A DNA stretch of 64,000 nucleotides from Austropuccinia psidii (GCA_023105745.1 JALGQZ010000011.1:26803975-26867974), one strand, 5' to 3'; shown: positions 1 to 14,182, counted from the stretch's first letter. Numbers and translations: made by a program. The notes: generated by a model not told the origin, from the letters alone.

Positions 1-38
1 ACTGGCCCAAATTCTCTGGATCAGGAGAATATGATCAT

Positions 39-956
39 ATGGAGCTCATAGATTATATTGATGGACTCTTCATTGATGTACCAAGCATACCAGACTACTG
101 GATCACTGCTAGATTGAATACTGCATTTAAAGGTCATGCAAGTATATGGTACACAGAAATGAAAGAAATCCATGGAAGAAGAAACTGGCCATGGTGGAAG
201 AGTCAAATCATCCAAAAGTACAGTAATGGATCTTGGATATGGCAAAAGACCATGTCATTTGAAAATGACTAATACTCTGTGGAAAAAGATCCATATGAGT
301 GGTGTCTTAGACAGTCTAAAATACTCAAAGGCATTGATCCTCAGATGAACATCCAAATGAGGAATCACAAACTCCTGACACAACTGCCAGGAGAACTAGA
401 GCATGCAGTAAAATGCAGGTGCAACCAGAATTGCACTCTAGATGAGATAGCCAACACCTTACAAGACATAAGGAAGAGGACTAATATAGGGAAATTCACC
501 CCATATAGAAGCAGCAGTTTCAAAGAGAAACAACCACTCAGGGTAGAATTTAAAGACAAACCCAGAGAAAGAGTGGCAGAAGTTGCTAAGAAGAAGAATT
601 CTTGCCACAATTGTGGTTCAACAGACCACTATGCCAACAACTGTCCAAAGTCAAATAAAAAAGTCTATGCCATAGAGAAAGTCCCTGAGGAAGAACCTCC
701 AACAGAGGATTCTGATTCAGACTCTATGGGTGATGCCATCAGAGAACCATCTGAGGATGATCAAGACCCTAGAGAGGAGTTTCTAGTGGAATACCAAGAG
801 GAAACACCACTGGAAATCCAGGACATACAGTTGGAAGCAGGCATGCCACAGGACACTGGTAACAAGAACTTGTCCAAACACACACAAGATGCACAAACAT
901 TCCTGGTTACACCAACCAAAGGAATGGCATATATACATGGAACAGCACAAAAGTGA
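39..956 (+). pseudogene. gag: Gag of element A, one in-frame stop
   Basis: This is the structural capsid/nucleocapsid protein of the retrotransposon. The first part carries the WPKFSG/GEYDHME-like block and the tryptophan-rich capsid segment shared with C and D. An in-frame TAA at 270-272 interrupts it, and the same frame resumes to 956. Near 602-643 there is a zinc knuckle of the form CX2CX4HX4C (CHNCGSTDHYANNC), followed by an acidic linker. The frame ends in TGA at 954-956, where the pol frame begins one base back. The true start lies upstream of the window. Confidence 0.88.
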
Positions 957-3900
957 CTGTTTGTATTGACAATGCTCAGCATCCACTGATCATTGATAGT
1001 GGAGCACACTGCTCCATAGTGGCCAGAAACTATCTGGATACCCACTTCCCAAACTGGGAAAAACAGCTCTTGCCCACTAAGGTAAAGAACTTTAAAAGTG
1101 CATCAGGGAAGATGACTTCCATTGGGACAATTATCAAAGAGATAATTATACCCCATAGGAAGGGTAATATCAGACTCAATCCAGAGTTTGTAGTGCCTAA
1201 TGATGCCCACATCCAAGGGTTTTTACTGGGAACAGATTACCAGAGGATGTATGGCATAGACATTTATAACAGTAAGAATAGGCACATCACCATTGGTACT
1301 AACAAGGAGAAGAAATTTTCAATTGACATATACCAGATATCTTCTCTAGATCCACTAGAAGAACTTCTGAAGGAATTCAGAGAGGGACAGTTTAGCACTA
1401 CCCTCACCAGTAAACAAAAACTAAGTTTACTGAAAATGCTGAGAAAGAACATACCAGCATTTGCCATTGGTGAAGAACCATTAGGCAAGATCAAAGGCCA
1501 TGATATAGAACTATATCTGGATGTGGAAAGACCTTATCCACCTATTCTGAGGAGACCTCCTTATCCAGCAAGCCTGGAAACCAGGAAGGAAATTGAGAAA
1601 CATATCAATGAACTCCTGGACATGGATGTTATCAGAAAGATTGGACATAATGAAATAGTGGAAATCACCACTCCTGTCCTCATCACCTGGCATGATGGCA
1701 AGTCTAGATTGTGTGGGGACTTCAGAGCCCTGAATAACTACACAAAAGCAGACAGGTACCCTATACCAAGGATATCTCATTCCTTGGATAAGCTTGCCAA
1801 AGCCAAATACATAAACAAGATGGATTGTATGAAAGGCTTCCACCAAAATGGAGTTAAACCAAACTCCATGAAATTACTCAGAATAATATGCCATATGGGC
1901 ATATATGAGTACACCAGAATGCCATTTGGCATCAAGAATGCACCAGCCCACTTCCAAAAGATGATGGACACAATATTTCAAGATGAAATATTGAAAGGCT
2001 GGATGGTAGTATATATTGATGATATCATTATATACTCAGAGACATGGGCAGACTATGTGCAATACATAGACAGAGTGCTAAGTAAATGCACACCCATAAA
2101 TCTGAAAATTTCACTTAAAAAGTGAAATTTTGGCCAACAAGAGTTACTGGCTCTAGGACATAAAGTCTCAGGTCTTAGTCTGGCAATTGACCAGAATAAA
2201 GTAGCAGCAGTACTGCAAAAACCAGTACCAAAGAGCATCAAAGAGATGCAATCTTTCCTTGTGTTTGCTAGCTACTATAGAAACCATATCAAAAGGTTTT
2301 CACACATAACTAGTAGTTTATACAAGTTATGTTCAAAAGATGTAGTTTTTGAAATAACCAAGGAAAGGAGGGATGCATATGAGAGGATCAAATATAGACT
2401 CACTAATGCACCTGTGCTCATCTTACCTGCCTTTGAACTACCATTCAAGTTATATATAGATGCAGCATGCAGTCAAGGCCTAGGAGCAGCCCTTCACCAA
2501 AGACAAATTGTCAATGGTGAACCAAGAGAAGGAGTAACTTGCTACATCTCAAGGCATCTGAAAGATTCAGAGGCCAGGTATGGGGCCACCCAGACTGAAT
2601 GCCTATGTCTAGTCTGTGCTCTAGAAAAACTCAATTACTATTTGGAGGGTGCAGTCTTTGAAGTCTACACAGACTGCACAGCCTTGAAATATTTACTAAA
2701 CATGAAGACTACAAATAGACCTATGCTGAGATGGCAAATAGCCATCCAGGAGTATAGAGGGAACATGACCATCATATACAAAGAAGGTAAAAGCCATACC
2801 AATGCAGATGGCCTCAGCAGATGGCCACTAGACAATGTCAAAAGCAATCCAGCTTATGACCCAGAGGTTGCAGCAAAAATCCCTATCCATTTCATGGAAA
2901 TAGATAGGAGGAAGAACTTCAGAATATCTGAATGGGCACCAGAAAGTGGTACCCTTGACAGTGGAGACACTGACTCAGAAGGGAAAGAAACTCCCACACT
3001 GGGAATAAGTTCCTCCGAACTGTACAATGGATTCTTCAGTGCAGTACAGAAGTCTTATGCCAAACACAAACAGTGTAGCATAATACTCCAACTCCTTCAA
3101 CAAAAGTACAGGAGTCCAGAACTGGAAACCCAGCTGGAAGAACCCTGGTTGAGGGCCTATAAGGACAATAAGTTTTTTCTTATAGATGGCCTGCTCTACC
3201 ACAGAGAAAAGCACACAAGTGCACTCACAGTGGTAGACAGAGACCACATCTCATTGATCCTACAGGAATGCCATGACTGCCCCTATATGGGACACATGAG
3301 TGAGGACAGGACCAAAGAGAGGGTAGCAAGCACAGCTTGGTGGCCCAAGTGGGAACAAGAGTTGATTGAATACATCAACACTTGTGAAAGATGCCAAAAG
3401 GCAAATAGGAAACATGGGAAGAAGTATGGGTTGCTTCAACACATAGAAGAACCCAAACACCCATGGGAAACCATCAACATGGACTGGGTCACAGGACTTG
3501 TCCCAGGGGGCAAAGAAAACTATAATGCCTGTTTGATCATAGTTGATAGGTTCAGAAAGAGCATGAGGTGTCTACCATGCCATAAAGAAGACACAGCCAT
3601 AGATACTGCTCTGTTGTTTTGGAATAACATCATATCTACCTGTGGAGTCCCCAAGATCATCATTAGTGATAGGGACCCAAAATTCACATCTGAATTTTGT
3701 ACTAACTTATATGACATGCTTGGTACCAAACTTGCTTTTTCCACAGCTTACCATCCACAAACAGATGGCCTAGCTGAAAGGATGATCCAAAAAATGGAGA
3801 ACATCCTCAGAAGATTCTGTGCCTATGGCATGGAATACAAGGACCATGAGGGATACACCCATGATTGGGTCACCCTCTTACCAGCAGTCCAACTGGCTTA

Positions 3901-4597
3901 TAATACAAGCCAGCACTCTACCACAGGAAAAACACCTGCACTGGTAGAGAAAGGGTGGAATCCCCTGTTGCCTGTGGATCACTTGAAGAAAACCCTTCTG
4001 ACCATCCATCCCACAGCCAAAGACTTCCATGATATGTGGAAGAGGGCCTGTGACACAGCTGCCAAATGCATAGCTGAGGCAAAAGAGTACAATAAGCAGA
4101 GGTGGGACAAATCACATGTGGAACCTGACTTTAAGAAAGGGGACCAGGTGTTAGTGTCTACACTGAACTTTAACAATCTCAAGGGACCCAATAAAATGAG
4201 AGACTCATTTGTAGGGCCCTTCACTATCATTAAGTTGATAGGGAAGAATGCAGTAGAGGTCAAGCTCACTGAGGAGTTTTCCAGGAAACACCCAGTCTTT
4301 CCAGTGAGTTTGGTCAAACCATACTTCCAGACAGAGGAGGATAAATTCCCCTCCAGGAAAAAGAATCCCACACCACAAGAGATAGTGGAAGTGGAAGACT
4401 CCCCTGGACCTGTGAGTAAGATCATCAGGGCCAGGAAGATCAGACTCAATGGGAAGGATCAAAGACAATACCTAGTCAGATTCAAGAACCAGACAGCAGA
4501 TAAGGACAAATGGTTGGCAGAAGATGCCATACCAGATGGGAACCTTCATTTAAGGAGATTCAGAGCCTCTAAGAGGACTGAAAAGTCTCATCAATGA
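953..4597 (+). pseudogene. pol: Pol of element A: protease, RT, RNase H, integrase, chromodomain
   Basis: The protease has DSG (IIDSGAHC, near codon 17 of this frame). The RT has YIDD near 2011-2022. An in-frame TGA at 2123-2125 follows the RT palm where relatives have Cys (KCNFG), after which the same frame runs open to 4597. RNase H ([20 protein letters not shown]), the integrase HHCC finger (HDC...CERCQ) and its D,D,E core ([21 protein letters not shown]) are visible. The C-terminus (QYLVRFKN...DKWLAE) resembles a chromodomain, which in chromoviruses targets integration to marked chromatin. The frame is -1 relative to gag, and relatives C and D have no frame change at this point, so it is probably a mutation. 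Confidence 0.92.
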
Positions 4598-4608
4598 TGA
4601 GCCTTTTT

Positions 4609-4621
4609 TAGAGGGATGGTA
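4609..4621 (+). other. Polypurine tract of element A
   Basis: The purine-rich run TAGAGGGATGGTA lies directly before the LTR, where plus-strand DNA synthesis is primed in LTR retrotransposons. Confidence 0.7.
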
Positions 4622-6060
4622 TGTCAGCCTGTGACTCAAAACCAGAGCACAAGCATGACAGCCAAAATACCATAAACCAATGGTATAGCCAAGATACCAC
4701 CAAAACATGGAGCTGAGCCAAATTAGCTCAAAAGGTATCAAAAGATACAGGAAACTCACCTCTTTCTGAAAATATAAGTCCCATCACCATAGGACAAGAA
4801 ATAACAAATTTATTCCTGCTCAAAGTTATTGCTGAGCATAAACCTTAATTTTCACCTCTCATCTAAAATCTAGAAGGAGAGGCTTAACCACATCAAATGG
4901 GTATTCAAAATGAAGCTCTAAGCCAGGTCTATCCAATGGTACCAGCCAAACTGAGCCAGCACCAATATTACTGGAGTTATGGTCACTTTCAGGCCAAATA
5001 AGGGTGAATAAAACATTCACCTCTCATCTAACTTCTACAGTTTTAGTGTGGGATACCTGAAGTGGGGTATATTTGGAAAGGGCACAATCAGGGCTATCTG
5101 ATGGTGCCATCCACTTCTTCATATCTCAACTATAACAGAAGTTATGAGGCAACCAAGCTCAATACAGCTTTTTGCCCAAACCACGCCTATGTACAAAAAA
5201 CCTTGTACATGGGATACCTTTGCAATATTCAATGGTAACCATACCAAATTGGGTACCATTGTGTAGAGCTTATACAGGGCTACCCAATGAACCAACGTTG
5301 AGCATGATATCTCCAAAACCAACAGAGTTATGGCTGGTTTAAGGTCAAAATCCCACCTCCTGTCATATACAGCCTTACCATGGGATAATATCCCATAATC
5401 ATGAATATGAGGTGTCAAATAGACAAAGAAGCATGTTTTTACTTCAATACCTCATATTTCAGCCAATACTGGGGTCCCATACAGTTTCTGTACAGCATTC
5501 TATGCGTCATACACGTCAGAATCAGGTTTTGAGGTCCCCAGATGAAAATTTTCACCCTGTATTGGTGAAAACTGCCCAGATGTTGTTTCCAAACCACATC
5601 TGAGCCCAATACAGGGTATACAGGCTGTTTGCAAACCACAAGCCTGTCCTGGAGAGTGAAAAACCTTCACTTCCTCTACGTGGAAAGGTCTAGCAGCCTT
5701 TCCACCCCAATTTCAGGATAAAAGGAGGGCTTTTCACAGCCAAAATCATCTCCTCATCCTGCTCTTGAATAACCTATGTAGTAAACTGTCAAAAACAGTT
5801 TTACTCTTGGTTAATAATCAGGTATACTCTTCAATTAAAGTATTGTAGTCTTTATTATTGTAACCCAACAGGTAAAGCTGCACCCAGGGCTTTCAACAGC
5901 GCTCACCACCACTATATTCATTATAGTAAAGCCCTTTTATTTTAAATTAAATTCATCTTAAGCCTTTATAAATCATTTTTAAACTATTTTCCACGTGTCA
6001 CAGTCATAGTTTTAGTTGTAAATAGCTCTATTACCACTTCATCATAGACTCAGGCTGACA
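4622..6060 (+). repeat. 3' LTR of element A, 1439 bp
   Basis: It begins TGTCAGCCTG and ends CAGGCTGACA, a perfect terminal inverted repeat of 10 bases. The same sequence recurs as a solo LTR at 60307-61745 with the same total length. A TATA-like GATAAAAGG is near 5715. The bases after it (ATTCA) should be the 5-bp target duplication; the left copy is outside the window. Confidence 0.93.
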
Positions 6061-9000
6061 ATTCAACACCTTGCTTACCAGATCAGCCCACAGATGGTAT
6101 GTCAAATTAAGACAAACACATGCACACAAAATTTGGACTTGGTGAAAAACCCAAATTATCAACAAATGGGCCAATGATTCCTGGAGATTTAAAGTTGAAA
6201 CAGTGTTTGAATCTGCCAAATTTAATGCTGATAAAGACAAAGCTTTACCACGGTTTTGACAACAAAAAGACATATTAACAGCATTATCTCTTGACATGTG
6301 AGAATATATGATTCACAGAAAAATTCAAAGACAATGTGGAGGTGACTTAGAGCATGCTGTCAAAAGCATGACGACTGAAAAATCCTCTGCAGAATATATT
6401 GTTAATATATGAGAAGAAGTAACCACCAGAACCAGAATTGGTTCTAGTAGGGTGATTCTCAAAGCAAGGTTACATAAACCTTGGAAAGACTCTGGAAAAA
6501 AATCCCAAAGAAAATTCTAATAATATGAAGTACAAATCTGTAGATAAAATCAGGAACTTCCATATTTTCCTAAGCACCACACATTTAGCTAATTCATGTC
6601 CCAGGGAGGGAAAAATCAATGAAATTGACATTGAAAAAGAACCTGATGTTGAAAAATATGATGATGCAGAAAATTCAGATAATAAGTCATCATTATTTTC
6701 TGAATCTTCAAAAGATATAGAAAATATCAATGCCACTTTTGACATTATGGAAGCTTATTCCCACTTGCCACAATTAAGAAATGGTCAACTTCATTGATCA
6801 AAATTCAAGATGCACAACTTATGAAGATCAAACCAAATAGGGGAAAGGGTTATATATCTGGTAACTCCTGTATAAAAGAAGTGCTAATTGACAAAAAACC
6901 CTTCAAAATTTTACTTGGGCCAGGAGCCTTCTGCTCGTGGGTTGGAAAATCTTTTCTTAAGAGCTGTGTACCAAATTTTGAAGATCAATGATTGCGAATT
7001 GATGACATAAAATTGAATAGTGCAAGTAGTCCAACCAAAGAATTAGGAATATTTGATACTACTATCATATTTCCACACACAAATGGAAATCTAAGAATCA
7101 GTGTTGAATTTGTTATTATGGAAAATTGATCTAGTACCAATTTTATATTGGTAAATGACTATTTAATCATGTATGGAATAGACCTACATAACAAAAAGGA
7201 CAGATACTTTACTATTGGTGACAATAAGCATCAAAAACTTACCTTTTTACCATTTAAGCAACAAATTACAGTAAGCAAAGTATCACAAATCAACTTTGAG
7301 TTGGAGAAATTCAAATCTGAACAGTCAAATGAAGCTGAAATAAGCCTTCATCTGTCTGAAAAACAGGAAAGTGAAATCTCTGCCATTTTATATAACCAAC
7401 AAGAAGCATTTGCATCAGACAAAGAACCTTTTGGGGCAATTATTGGTCATTAAGTTCACATTATCCTCAATATTGAGAGACCTTATCTACCACTCTTATA
7501 AGGCCTGCATATCCAGCAAGTCCCAAATCAACAGAAGCTCTGGAAATTCATTTTAAAGAACTCCTAGCCCTTGGTGTAATAGGAAAGGTTGGCCATAATG
7601 AGAAAGTAGAAAGAACTACAACAGTCATAGTTGCATGGCATAATGGAAAATATAGAATAGTTGGGGACTTTAGAGTTCTGAATACTTATACTGTTCCAGA
7701 GAGATACCCAATACCAAAACTCCAAATTTCCCTTACCCAGATATCTCAAGGGGTGTATATAACCACTATGGATTCCCTTAAAGGATCTCATCAGAGTGTG
7801 GTGACCTCCAGAGCAAGAAAATACTTGGAGATGATTTTTCATTGTGGAGTGTATTAATATTTGAGTATGCCTTATGGTATCAAGAATGCACCTTCACACT
7901 TCCAAAGAATGATGAATGAAATCTTGCCTGAAGAGATTTCAGAAGGATGGTTGATCATTTACATTGATTACATTATTGTCTGTTCCAAGACTTGGAAAGA
8001 ACCTATATACAGATTATCCAGAGTTTTGACCAAAATCCAATCTGCAAACATGAAATTTCATTGAAGAAATGTCATTTTGTATTCAAAGAACTCAAAGCAC
8101 TGGGACATGTATTATCTGGTTTATCCCTTGGAATTGACAAAAATAAAGTCACAGAAGAACTACTGAAACCTATTCCTCAGAACAAAAAAGAAATTCAGTC
8201 ATTTTTGGGGTTTGTAGAATATTACAGACAGAATATTAAATATTTTGCATCCATAACAAGACATCTGTATGAATTGTGAAAGAAGGACACAGTGTTTTAA
8301 ATGACTGTTGAAAGATTCAAAGCCTTTGAATCTTAAATACAAGCCTTCACCACTGCTCCACTCTTACTGATGCCAGACTTTAAGCTTCCTTTTAGGCTTT
8401 ATAGTGATTCATCAGGAGATGGGCTTGGTGCTGCACTTCATCAAGTCCAGATTATCAATGATAAACATGTGGAAGGAACCATATGCTTCATATCCAGAAA
8501 AATCAAACCAACTGAAGCCAGATATGGAGAAAGTCAAATGGAGTGCTTATGCCTTGTCTGGTAATTTGAGAAGCTAAATTACTTCCTGGAAGGATGTGCT
8601 TTTGAAGTAATAACATGTTTTACTGCTGTTAATTCACTTTTAAGCATGAAGTCACCTAAGAAACATATGGTCAGATTGCAAATAGCCATACAAGAGTATA
8701 GGGGCAATATCACTATTGTTCACAAAGATGGGAACATTCATAAAAATGCTGATGGACTGAGCAGATGGCCATTACCAAATAATATTGATAATCCTACTTA
8801 TGTTCCAGAAGAAGCTTCCCCACATATCCCAATTGAACAAATCAGTGTTACAGACCTGAACACCACTTTATTTGAAGAGGTAAGAAACAGTTATACTAAG
8901 GATACGAATTGTAGCATTTTATGCCAATTACTTACTAAATACTGTAAAGACAAGTCTTTGATACATGACTTAGATGAAATATGAAAAACATCATATGATG

Positions 9001-10418
9001 AAGAAAGATTCCACTTACTGGATGGTATAATTTACCACAGACCTAAGCATACATGTGTCATGACAGTTGTGGACAGGTCCTTCATCAATCTTGTCCTGGA
9101 AGAATGCCATGACAGCCCCTTCTCAGGACATCTGTCTGAAGACAGAACAAGAGAAAAGATAAATACCTGTAAATTGTGGCCAGTGTGACAGAAAGATGTT
9201 GTAGAGTATTGAAAAACCTGTGACAGATGTCAAAAGGCAAATAACTCTACTGGCAAAAAACTTGGAAGTATGATCAAGATCCAAGAACCCAGCAGATCTT
9301 GGGAAAAATTGGTTATGAATTGGGTAACTGGCCTACCACCAGGGGTTTATAGAAGTTATATTGCTTGCCTAGTTATTTTTGACAGATTTAGTAAGACTCC
9401 AATCTTTCTACCATGTCACAAAGATGATACAGCCATGGATACACCTCTTCTGATATGGAATAGAGTAGTATCATGGACTGGCATATTCACAGACATAATT
9501 AGTGACAGAGATCCCAAATTCACCTCAGAGCTATGGGCAAATCTTCACCAACTGTTTGGGAAAACGTTATCCTTCTTTACAGCCTACCACCCACAAACTG
9601 ATGGTCTGTCTGAAAGAATGATGCAAACCTTGGAGGACATGGTAAGAAGAATTTGTGCATATGGCCTTAAATTTAAGAATTGCAATGCATTCACTCATGA
9701 TTGGTGTACTCTTTTACCAGCACTAGAATTGGCATATAAGAGATCCATTCATTCCATTACCAATCAAACTGCTGCTATTCTAGAAAAAGGATGGAATCCC
9801 AAATTACCTCAAGATTGCCTGAGAAAAGATAATTTTGAGATACATCCTACAGCTGCTAGCTCCAAAGGAATGCTAGACAAAGCTAGAAAGCATGCAGTAA
9901 GGTGGATGCAAGACTCATTTGCATATGCTAAAGACAAATGGGACAAATCTCATGCCACTTCAGATTTCAAAGTAAGGAATTTAGTACTTGTATCCACCAC
10001 TAACCTCAATAACATCAAAGGATGTGAAAAGCTCAAAGACTCCTTTGAAGGACCTTTTGTTATCAAAGCCCTCCATGGAGAAAATGCTGTTGAAGTAGAA
10101 TTATCTGTGGAACTTAGCAATAAGCATCCTACATTTCCAGTGAGCTTGATAAAGCCATATAAATCTAGTTATTCTAAAAAATTTCCTTTTAGGAATAAAG
10201 TTCCCCAAGTTATACCTCCTATTGAATCATCTTGTATCAAGAAAATTACCAAAGTTCTCAAAGAAAGAAAGTTGAGAACCAATAAATTAAGGGATTACCT
10301 TGTGAGGTACAGTGACCCAACTTGTGCAGATGAATGGTTTACAGAGAAAGACATACCTGAAACTACCAAAATTCTCAGAAGGTTCAGAAACATTAGAAAT
10401 AACAATATTACAAAGTAA
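6061..10418 (+). pseudogene. Gag-Pol remnant of element B (C-like chromovirus)
   Basis: This is collinear with the C polyprotein from the capsid segment to the chromodomain, but many stops and several frame changes break it. For example a TGA stands where C has Cys in FCQQ near 6257, and there are further stops near 6988, 7450, 7858, 8276 and 8983. The integrase part is still open over 9270-10418 ([17 protein letters not shown]). The protease site reads GPG (6917-6925) instead of DTG, the RT site reads YIDY (7969-7971) instead of YIDD, and the RNase H TDC motif reads TCF. The start is lost to the A insertion and the window edge. Confidence 0.93.
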
Positions 10419-10430
10419 TATTATTTTTTT

Positions 10431-10442
10431 AGGGGGAGGGAA
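10431..10442 (+). other. Polypurine tract of element B
   Basis: AGGGGGAGGGAA sits directly before the TGTGAGCC LTR start. The same motif precedes the 3' LTRs of C and, on the minus strand, resembles that of D. Confidence 0.85.
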
Positions 10443-13400
10443 TGTGAGCCTTAGAGGTATTTTCATATACCCAAAAGACCACAAATCATAAAATAAGATA
10501 TAAATATAAATAAAATAAATTTATTTATATTATCAAAATAAACATAAAATAAGAATATAAATCCATATATAGAATTAAAAATTTAAGTATAATTTGAAAG
10601 TAATATTACATTGAATTTTCAATTTGTGATAACACATTTTTACTTGAAAAAATTAAGTAAAAATGAATTTTCAACAAAAATACCAAAATTATAATCTTTT
10701 CAGAAATAAGTTAAATACAAATTATCATATATTTTCATCCTACAAATAAACATATGAAAGTTGGTTTACCATTGGACTGCTCATAAAAATTAATGTGGGA
10801 TCACCTCTGGGTAAAATTTGTATAGCTCAACTCTAAATAAGCTTAAACTAAGTTTTTAGTATTTTGTGTACAAAAGTTCAAGATCCTCAAAGCCTTAAAT
10901 CAATTCACATCACATGTGGTGTTAACCTTCAATTTCTGTGTTAAAATTGGGGTGTTGTGTGTAGTTTAGAACCTATGAGAAATTGAAGTATTTTCAATTG
11001 AAATGTCAAAATGTGTGCATGCATTAAATAAGTGAACTTCAATTTACATATGACGTTTCAATTATTACAGTAATTGTATAGTAAAACTCAATTAATTACA
11101 AGTATAATACATGATGAGGAATTAAAGGAAGAATAAATTCAAAAGATTAATTTGGGAGGGAAAGGAACTCTAGCTATAAGGGGGAGCCAGACTACCAAAA
11201 TCCCTGCTGACAGGCATGAGAGGTCAAACTCTACACAAGCATTCATGCCTTTTGGCATGGAATTGAGTCACAGGGTCTGTGACTAAATTGATGATGAGGT
11301 TTTGATACCAACCAGGGCAGTTTTAACTGTTGCCAAGAGGGTAAAACAACCCTTAAATTGAAACAGTCTTAGTAAAAACAGTTTTAACTAGTTTCTACGT
11401 CTCTTACACACCTTCTGACTTGTTTTGAAGGCTTCAGACCAGGTATTAGTATAGTAATGGCTTATTTAAGGGTCTAAAAGGGCTACGATCAGCCGTTTTT
11501 TGGTCTAAACCAGGGTTCAATGATGTCATGATTGGCTTTTCTGTTGTCAGAGTGTTTTCCACGACCAAAAAAAGTAAAATTTACTTTTGGAGTAAGAAAA
11601 TTGATGGCTATAAAAGAATATCTTCTTTGCCCCAATTTTCTCTTCATGTTAGAATCTTTTTGTGAGCCTTAGAGGTAATTTCATATACCCCAAAGACCAC
11701 AAATACAAAATTAACATATAAATATAAATAAAATAAATTTATTCATATTATTAAAATGAAAAAAAAATACAAATATAAAATTATATTCACAATTAAAAAC
11801 TTAATTACAATTTAAAAATAAAATTACATTAAATTTTGAAATTGTAAAATTACATTTATGCTTGAAAGAATTAAGTAAAAATGAATTTTTAACAAAATTG
11901 TAAAAAAATAAATAAATTTGGGAAAAATTTAAATAAAAATTATTATAACTTTTCATCTAATAAATAAAAATATAAAAATTATCTCACCATTGGATTCCTC
12001 ATAAAAAATCAGGTGGGGTCACCTCTGAGTGAACGTTTTGTAACTCAACTCTAAATAAGCTTAAATCAAGTTTTTAGTATTTTCTGTATGAAAATTGAAA
12101 ATCCTAAAAACTTCAATTTAATTCACATCACATGTAGTGTTAATCACCAAATTGTTTTTTAAAATTGAGGTGTTGTGTATATTTTACAAGTTATGAGGAA
12201 TTAAAGTATTTTTAATTGAATTCAATTGAAATGTCAAAATGTGCATGTGTATTACATAAGTGAAGTTGGATTTACATATGAGGTATCAATTATTACTGTA
12301 TGGAACTGTACAACTCAATTGAATTACATATGTAAATTATAAGTATAATACATGATGAGGAATTAAAGGAAAAATAAATTGGAAAGATTAAATTTGGGGG
12401 GGAAAGACACTCCAGCTCTAAGGGGGAGCTAGACCCCAAAATCCTTTCTGACAGGCATGTGGTGTCAAAATTCACGCAAAAGTTCATCACTTTTGGCCTG
12501 TAATTGAGTTACAGGGTCTGTGGACTCAATTGATGATGACGTTTTGATACCAACTGGGGTAGTTTTAGCCGTTGCCAAGAGGGTAAAACTACCCTTAAGA
12601 TAAAACAATCATAGTAAAAGCAGTTTTAACTTGTTTCTACGTCTCTTACACACATTCTTACGTGTTTTGAAGGCTCTAGATCAGGTATTACTATAGTAAT
12701 GGCTGATTTAAGGGTCTAAAATGGCTAAAAATGGCTTAAACCAGCCCTTTTTTGGTCTAAACCAGGGTTCAATGATGCCATAATTGGCTTTTCTGTTGTC
12801 AGACTGTTTTTCACGACTGAAAAGAGTAAATTTTACTTTTGGAGTAAGAAAATTGATGGCTATAAAAGAATTTCTTCTTTGCCCCACTTTTCTCTTCATG
12901 CTAGAATCTTTTCCTTTTATAATTAGTTTAAACACTGTTAAACTAATCAATAAAAGATTCCAAACACCTTTTTTAACTCATTTTAAGCCTTTTAACCCCG
13001 TGAAAAAATCATTCTAATAATTTTTTGTAACTCTTATAATCATTTTTACCCCTGAACCACCCCAAAAGTGAATTAAAGTATCTTTCATCACTGTAAACTT
13101 TGTCGCTTTGTTTCCAAATTCACTCTGGTCAATTTTGGGCGTGTTTTATCTTTAATATTCTTTTTAAAGACTTTGCTCTTTAACTAATTGCTTGCAGCTC
13201 ATTGCTCAATTAATTCCAATTGAAATTGCTGTTGAAGAAATTTCTTTTGTTGCCTTAAAATATCTCTTGTAGAATATTTTTTGGATAAATTTTTATTGTT
13301 GGTAAAACAATAAATATTTATAATATTTTTGTTTTATACTAATAAAGTTATAAACAATAAAATTGGCGTGTTTTCTCTTAAAAATGATATTTCTTACTAT

Positions 13401-14063
13401 TTTTAATTGATTTTTTACCTTATGCATATTTTGAGGACAGGAAAAGTACTTGATTTTTTAAGCAAAGTTTCATATCCACACCTTACACTTTTCCTTTTAT
13501 AATTAGTTTAAACACTGTCAAACCAATCAATCAAAATTCCAACCACCTTTCTTCAATCATTTCAAACCTTTTTAACCACATTAGAAATAATTATAATCAC
13601 TGTTTATAACTCTTATAATCATTTTTACCCCTGAACCTCCCCATAAACAAATTAGAGCATCTTTCATCACTGTAAACCTTGTCACTTTGTTTCCAAATTC
13701 ACTCTTGTCACTTTGGGGAGTTTTTTCACTTTAATAATCTTTTTAAACACTTTTCTCTTTAATTAATTTCTTGCAGTTCTTTGCTCAATTAATTCCAATT
13801 GAAATTTCTCTTGAAGAAATTTCTTTTGTAGCCATAAATATCTCTTGTAGAGTATTTTTGGGTAAATTTTTATTGTTGATAAAACAATGAATCTTTATAA
13901 TATTATTTTTTTATACTTTTAAATTCAAAAACAATAAATTTGGCGTGTTCTCTCTTAAAAATACTATTTCATACTATTTTTTAATGAAATTTTCACCTTA
14001 TACAAATTTGAGGACAGGAAAAGTACCTCATTTTCAATCAAACTTTCATATCCACACCTTACA
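10443..14063 (+). repeat. LTR1 (3' LTR of B), split by solo LTR2
   Basis: It starts TGTGAGCCTTAGAGG and ends CCACACCTTACA, as do the C LTRs. It is split at 11660/13493 by solo LTR2. Its TATA-like box TATAAAAG is at 11609-11616. It is followed by leader sequence like that after the C 5' LTR, so it also acts as the 5' LTR of a second, mostly deleted unit (tandem arrangement). Confidence 0.9.
11661..13487 (+). repeat. Solo LTR2, 1827 bp, inserted in LTR1
   Basis: This is a complete TGTGAGCC...CCTTACA LTR of the C family with no internal region. It is flanked by the target duplication CTTTT at 11656-11660 and 13488-13492, and LTR1 continues across it. TATAAAAG is at 12861-12868. It arose by LTR-LTR recombination after insertion. 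Confidence 0.94.
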
Positions 14064-14182
14064 TTTGGGGGCCCAGCTGTGATATCTTACATGGGAAATA
14101 TTTCTTACTCTTTTTAAATCTTTTTTTTCTTATGTTGAGAAACTTAAAAACATAGAAAAAATACTTATAATTCAAAAAATTA
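14064..14182 (+). other. Leader remnant of the second tandem unit
   Basis: It starts TTTGGGGGCCCAGCTGTG and follows the leader of C (21194 onward) to about the block ACTTATAATTCAAAAAAT. It then jumps into the middle of a C-family LTR. The internal region of this unit and the first third of its 3' LTR have been deleted. Confidence 0.8.

Larger units (their letters stand above)
1..6060 (+). mobile_element. Ty3/Gypsy chromovirus A, 5' part outside the window
   Basis: Gag, protease, RT, RNase H, integrase and a chromodomain-like tail are followed by a polypurine stretch and a 1439-bp LTR. The 5' LTR and the gag start lie before base 1. Directly after the LTR the sequence continues with gag of element B (the counterpart of C near 33497), so A was inserted into B. 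The coding frame has one TAA, one TGA and one frame change, so A is a dead but recent-looking copy. A solo LTR of the same family lies at 60307-61745. Confidence 0.93.

Noticed and set aside
3979..4449. 156-codon minus-strand ORF opposite A integrase
   Set aside because: Antisense shadow of Pol.
5412..5603. Small ORF present in both A LTRs (also 61096-61287)
   Set aside because: The two copies keep the frame only because the LTRs are similar; no coding bias or motif.
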